From assembly GCA_028357285.1 (NCBI GenBank), contig JAOMWM010000002.1, positions 115,402 through 179,401 on the forward strand: 64,000 bases of DNA, read 5' to 3'. Positions 60,601 through 64,000 of this stretch are shown in pieces. The stretch comes from Schleiferiaceae bacterium (GTDB taxonomy: Bacteria; Bacteroidota; Bacteroidia; Flavobacteriales; Schleiferiaceae). The notes under the pieces are model-generated. The model was not told the origin of the DNA, searched no databases, and saw only the letters and a list, made by a program, of their open reading frames with translations. The translations under genes were made by a program, and so were the position numbers. Each line of letters opens with the position of its first letter. Within the stretch, counting starts at the first letter, position 1.

Positions 60601-61693
60601 TATCTAACTCTATTGCCGACACACTCGGTCCATATACATTAAAGAGTTCGGCAGGATCCTGACGACTATTTTTCTTAAGGGCTTTTAAACACGATTTTAA
60701 ATCATTATAAGGAATAACTACGTTATCTAACTCGGTCAAGTCTCCTGAAAAATGAACTAGGTTATTCGAAATTACCCCAATACCCAAAGACATTGCTTCT
60801 AATACAACGTGGCCTATACCTCCTACAACGTGAACTCTCGAGCCTAGCTCCGTTGGAAGAACCAAGTAATCCGAGATTTGTAGTTGAGAGAGGACCTCTT
60901 TGTGCGAAATTCTTCCGTGTATCTCAATGTGCTCTAATGATGAATATCCTTCAGGAAAATTCGAAATCCTATCACCAAAGCATCTCAAAATAATTCTCTT
61001 ACTATCCAGCTCCTTTAAAGAATCGAGTAGAGACTTCAATCCTTTAGCATTGTAATACTTTCCAACATAAATTAGTCTTATTACACTATCACTTATATTA
61101 CTAGTGGTGCTTGACTCCATATACCTGCCACTTAGACCTCCTTTGTACAAAATAGCATTTTTAAACCCCATACTCAGCAGGTAATCGCGTTCAAATACAC
61201 TACCACAAAGATGTACGCTGTTGAAACTAAGTAGGTCTTGTTCCAAATATCCTAGCAAGCGATATCTTAAATTCAAGGGTGCAAATACTTTCATTAGTGT
61301 CGGAAAGCTATCCCCATGAGTCCAGGACATTCGAACTATTTCTTTTGAAATATTTAAATTGACGAAAAATGCAGCCAGAGTATATGGTTTATGCTGAATT
61401 AGCGTGAAATCACTAAGTAATTTTGAAACACGAACCAGAGGGAATATAATACCATCGTTTCCTGACAAACCTATTTTTAAACAAGGCACAACAAGGCATT
61501 TAATGTCATCTATGTTTAGCCACTTCGTACGGTCTAAGATTCCTCCAAAAATCAGCAATGAGTGCTCATTGTTTGAGTTATCTTTTAAAACATCATTTAT
61601 GTATCGAAAATTCCAAGAGCTTCGGATGCTTTTAGCATCAGCTTTAACCCCTCGAATTAGTACATTATTGCTATGTATTACTTTGCGGAACAT
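60575..61693 (-). CDS. Glycosyltransferase (GT4-like)
   Basis: This 372-aa protein has an unusual N-terminal half with few family motifs; the second half has IRLIYVGKYYNAKGLKSLLD, SLEHIEIHGRISHKEVLSQL and HVVGGIGHVVLEAMSLGIGV, where the EAMS Glu is the usual donor-site residue. It overlaps the acyltransferase gene by 23 bp and the flippase gene by 26 bp. Specificity unknown. Confidence 0.85.
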   Translation of the reverse strand: MFRKVIHSNNVLIRGVKADAKSIRSSWNFRYINDVLKDNSNNEHSLLIFGGILDRTKWLNIDDIKCLVVPCLKIGLSGNDGIIFPLVRVSKLLSDFTLIQHKPYTLAAFFVNLNISKEIVRMSWTHGDSFPTLMKVFAPLNLRYRLLGYLEQDLLSFNSVHLCGSVFERDYLLSMGFKNAILYKGGLSGRYMESSTTSNISDSVIRLIYVGKYYNAKGLKSLLDSLKELDSKRIILRCFGDRISNFPEGYSSLEHIEIHGRISHKEVLSQLQISDYLVLPTELGSRVHVVGGIGHVVLEAMSLGIGVISNNLVHFSGDLTELDNVVIPYNDLKSCLKALKKNSRQDPAELFNVYGPSVSAIELDNAVERAFK

Positions 61694-62198
61694 CGATTGC
61701 CAAACGTTTTCTAACTTTTGCAGGAATCCCTAAAGCCAAACTAGATTCTTCAACAGACTTAGTTACTACAGCATTGGCGCCTATTACAACACCACTAGCT
61801 ATAGTAACCCCATGAGTAATAACCACACCAGCCCCGATCCAACAATAGTCACCAATAACAACTTTTCGCGATGTAAGACCTTGATCTCTGAAATTTACGC
61901 CCTCCTCCGATATATTATGAGTAGTCGTAAGAACCGAAAATTTATGGGCTATCGAACAGCCGCTGCCTATACTTAGTCCGCCTTTACACTCTAAAACAGA
62001 GAACTCATGTATATTGGAATTATTACCGATTTGTAAACGTTCGGGATATAGGATTACTACGTTCGGACTAATCTTTACGTTAGACCCAATTTTGGCGCCA
62101 AGAAGACTCAATACCGCCACTCTTAGCCTATATCCAAATTTTGACTCCCATCTAGATAGTTTGCGATAGACAAATCTTAAAAAATTATACCGTATCAA
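61671..62198 (-). CDS. Hexapeptide-repeat acyltransferase (O-acetyltransferase type)
   Basis: This 175-aa protein has left-handed beta-helix repeats (IGSNVKISPNVVILYPERLQ, IGNNSNIHEFSVLE, CSIAHKFSVLTTTHN) and the catalytic-type His in TTTHN. It closes with WIGAGVVITHGVTIASGVVI and GANAVVTKSV. It should O-acetylate a sugar of the glycan or lipid-linked unit. It differs from WlbB, having the maltose/galactoside O-acetyltransferase pattern. Confidence 0.85.
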   Translation of the reverse strand: MIRYNFLRFVYRKLSRWESKFGYRLRVAVLSLLGAKIGSNVKISPNVVILYPERLQIGNNSNIHEFSVLECKGGLSIGSGCSIAHKFSVLTTTHNISEEGVNFRDQGLTSRKVVIGDYCWIGAGVVITHGVTIASGVVIGANAVVTKSVEESSLALGIPAKVRKRLAIDVPQSNT

Positions 62199-62201
62199 AA
62201 C

Positions 62202-63176
62202 TTAAACTTTTGTTGACAAGTAAGTCTGCATTTCGGCGATAGTTATTCTCAATTTTTCCCAAAAATCTGTTTCAAAATTCAATCCAAGTGATCTAATTTT
62301 ATCATTAGAGACGTCAAACTTCATGATATCACCGATGAGCCAATCGCCATGCTCAATGATGGTACCAGAGTTAGAATTCATGTTGTTATAGATGAATTCA
62401 GCCAATTCGTTTATTGTGACTGTTATTCCACTTGCACAATTATAACATTCTCCGTTAGCCTCAGGTTTTGTAGCAACTAATATGTTCGCTTTAACAATGT
62501 CTTTTACCCATGTAAAGCTTCTCTGTTGCGTTCCATCACCGAAGATGGTGAGGTTTTCGCCATTTAACATGTTTCGGATGAAAATAGAAACCACTCCCCC
62601 GAATTCATTAGACTCCTGACGAGGACCATAAACGTGGAAGTATCTCAAACAAGTTGTGTCTAATCCAAACAATTTTGAATAGAGAATTACGTATCGTTCA
62701 CCTGCGAGTTTACTTACCCCATAATACGAGACCGGATCCAATGGATGCTCTTCTGTTTGAGGGAACAAAGAAGGCTCTCCATATACGCTACCAGTGCTTG
62801 CGTGAACGAACTTTTTCACGCCATATTTCTTAGCTAACTCTAACATAATTAATGTTCCTCTAGCATTTACTTCCAAATCTCTTTCAGGGTTGTCCAAACA
62901 AATATTTTTCTTACTTGCCGCGTTGTTGAATATGACATCCACGCCATCCATGAACGGCTCAACCGACGAGCGATCTGAAATATCTGCTCGAACTATTTTT
63001 AACCCCGGTCTTGAAGACAGGTGATCCAAGTTCTTCATTTTTCCAGCAGAGAAGTCATCAATGCTAACTACTTCAAGGCCTGAATCTAAAAGTTCTTCTA
63101 CCAAGTGTGATCCTACAAAGCCAGCACCACCAGTAACTATGGCCTTCTTATAAATATTATTTAATTCCATTTTCAA
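62202..63176 (-). CDS. NAD-dependent UDP-sugar epimerase (GalE/WbpP type)
   Basis: This 324-aa extended short-chain dehydrogenase has GGAGFVGSHLVEEL at the N-terminus, NNAASKKNI, the catalytic Ser-Tyr-Lys set (ASTGSVYGE, YYGVSKLAGE) and LRYFHVYGPRQ. It most probably interconverts a gluco- and galacto-configured UDP-sugar at C4; the exact sugar is not evident. Its start overlaps the right-edge WlbA gene by 20 bp. Length is typical (about 320 aa). Confidence 0.9.
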   Translation of the reverse strand: MKMELNNIYKKAIVTGGAGFVGSHLVEELLDSGLEVVSIDDFSAGKMKNLDHLSSRPGLKIVRADISDRSSVEPFMDGVDVIFNNAASKKNICLDNPERDLEVNARGTLIMLELAKKYGVKKFVHASTGSVYGEPSLFPQTEEHPLDPVSYYGVSKLAGERYVILYSKLFGLDTTCLRYFHVYGPRQESNEFGGVVSIFIRNMLNGENLTIFGDGTQQRSFTWVKDIVKANILVATKPEANGECYNCASGITVTINELAEFIYNNMNSNSGTIIEHGDWLIGDIMKFDVSNDKIRSLGLNFETDFWEKLRITIAEMQTYLSTKV

Positions 63177-64000
63177 ATTGAAGTTTATTTACTAATTCTA
63201 TACTTTTTTTTGCTTCAGCTAACCCAAATCCGTTACCCTTTAATATTTCTTCGTAGGATTTGTTGTGCAATTCCGTGAAGCCTTCGCTAAACTCGATTTC
63301 ATACTCATCAAAACTGAATAGCCTATATGTAGGAAAATGATTTATGGGAAGGTCGGCCTTATCTATACTCAGATGCCAGTCAACCGTAGCATTTTGAAAT
63401 CTAATAATTCCTGAAGCACTTCTATCTGAGTAAGTTTTAGAGTTAATTCCTAATGGCTCTCCAAATATGAACACCAACACATCGAAAAAATGAATTCCAA
63501 TATTTAGCAGAATACCTCCAGACTTTTCTATATCACCTTTCCAGCTGTAATCATACCATTTACCTCTACTAGTTATATATTCTAGCTTAACTTTTGAGCT
63601 TGTTCGCCCTTCAAGTTCCTTTTGAATTGTCAATATTTGCTCGTGCAGCCTCAGTTGAAGAATGCTATAGACTTTCCTTCCTGTCTCTTTCTCTATCTCC
63701 AATAAAGCTTCTATATTTCGTGCGTTCCCAACCAAAGGTTTTTCGCAAATCACATCACATCCGTTTCTTAGACCAATTCTAATGTGACTATCGTGCAAAT
63801 AATTAGGCGTACAAACAACGAGAAAATCGATCGGATTTGACCTCTTCAATTTATCCAAATATCTGTCAAATCTTTCGACCTCTTTGAAGTACAATGCATT
63901 CTGATTATACCTGTCAATTATACCTACAGAATCAGATACATCACAGACGGCCACTAATTCTCCTCCGTTAGCTCTAATTGCTTCAAAATGTCTTGGCGCT
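63157..64000 (-). CDS. wlbA: UDP-GlcNAcA 3-dehydrogenase (WlbA/WbpB type), 5' end outside the window
   Basis: The visible 280 residues read from the window edge as APRHFEAIRANGGELVAVCD, then DSVGIIDRYNQNALYFKEVE and FDRYLDKL. This matches WlbA/WbpB, where the missing start would be the Rossmann GxGxxG. The Lys of ICEKPL, GGILLNIGIHFFDVLVFIFG with its Asp/His pair, and LEYITSRGKWYDYSWKGD are further family blocks. It oxidises C3 of UDP-GlcNAcA (cofactor NAD). The reading frame is open to the edge, so a GTG start at 63954 is not needed; only about 30 residues should be missing. Confidence 0.9.
   Translation of the reverse strand, partial: APRHFEAIRANGGELVAVCDVSDSVGIIDRYNQNALYFKEVERFDRYLDKLKRSNPIDFLVVCTPNYLHDSHIRIGLRNGCDVICEKPLVGNARNIEALLEIEKETGRKVYSILQLRLHEQILTIQKELEGRTSSKVKLEYITSRGKWYDYSWKGDIEKSGGILLNIGIHFFDVLVFIFGEPLGINSKTYSDRSASGIIRFQNATVDWHLSIDKADLPINHFPTYRLFSFDEYEIEFSEGFTELHNKSYEEILKGNGFGLAEAKKSIELVNKLQFENGIK

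Noticed and set aside
1..64000. CRISPR arrays, tRNA or rRNA genes
   Set aside because: No regularly spaced repeat array and no cloverleaf or rRNA-like stretch was noticed in the intergenic regions; a covariance-model scan would be decisive.

Overview
The window looks like chromosomal DNA of a free-living, probably aquatic member of the Bacteroidota (Flavobacteriales-like; this is inference). The evidence is: type IX secretion (T9SS) substrates with type A and type B C-terminal sorting domains, a PorP/SprF partner, SprB and HYR repeats, many small lipoproteins, and promoter -7 boxes of the Bacteroidota form TAnnTTTG. No rRNA, tRNA or CRISPR array was seen.

Layout. (1) 1-4415: the first 1471 codons of a giant secreted multidomain protein that runs off the left edge. 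(2) 4583-15296: a sugar-catabolism region of two operons. On the minus strand are a Gfo/Idh/MocA oxidoreductase, a TIM-barrel isomerase, an esterase and a DUF1080 lipoprotein. On the plus strand are an MFS transporter, a hydroxypyruvate-isomerase-like protein, a GMC oxidoreductase and a gluconate-2-dehydrogenase subunit-3-like protein. Between them lies a T9SS substrate. Together they fit a 3-keto-glycoside pathway. (3) 16425-23356: a three-gene surface unit made of a 1564-aa T9SS type B protein, a PorP/SprF protein and a PD40-SPOR protein. (4) 23462-31472: a UvrD-type helicase with an inserted nuclease-like domain, then small lipoproteins, a higBA toxin-antitoxin pair and a decaying gene. (5) 31561-43043: a nucleotide-sugar dehydrogenase (WbpA type), a cupin, a WecA-like initiating transferase, an SLC13 permease, a rhomboid protease, three unknown co-transcribed genes, and the sulfate-activation operon cysC-cysD-cysN. 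(6) 43160-47408: an accessory patch holding a tyrosine recombinase, a HipBST-type tripartite toxin-antitoxin operon with three evenly spaced operators, a decayed ISAon1-like element with a shrunken IS3-family element nested in it, and a fragment of a UDP-GlcNAc 2-epimerase gene. (7) 47625-64000: an A+T-richer polysaccharide cluster, all on the minus strand, with overlapping genes and a WlbA/WbpB homologue cut by the right edge.

How the genes work together. WbpA (31561), WlbA/WbpB (right edge), WlbC/WbpE and WlbB/WbpD together would make UDP-2,3-diacetamido-2,3-dideoxy-glucuronic acid. The WecA-like enzyme could load the first sugar on undecaprenyl phosphate. Five glycosyltransferases, a Wzx-like flippase and a Wzy-like polymerase would complete a Wzx/Wzy-dependent glycan. 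An AsnB-like amidotransferase, an acetyltransferase and a heparinase-II/III-like protein could modify it. The 2-epimerase fragment beside the cluster suggests that the locus once went on to a manno-configured sugar.

Most novel signals: (a) the HipBST operon with three ATTATA(T/C)-N8-ATATAAT operators on an exact 40-bp period, the last one covering the hipB start codon; (b) the nested, deleted insertion sequences with both pairs of terminal repeats recognisable; (c) the paired sugar-oxidation operons.
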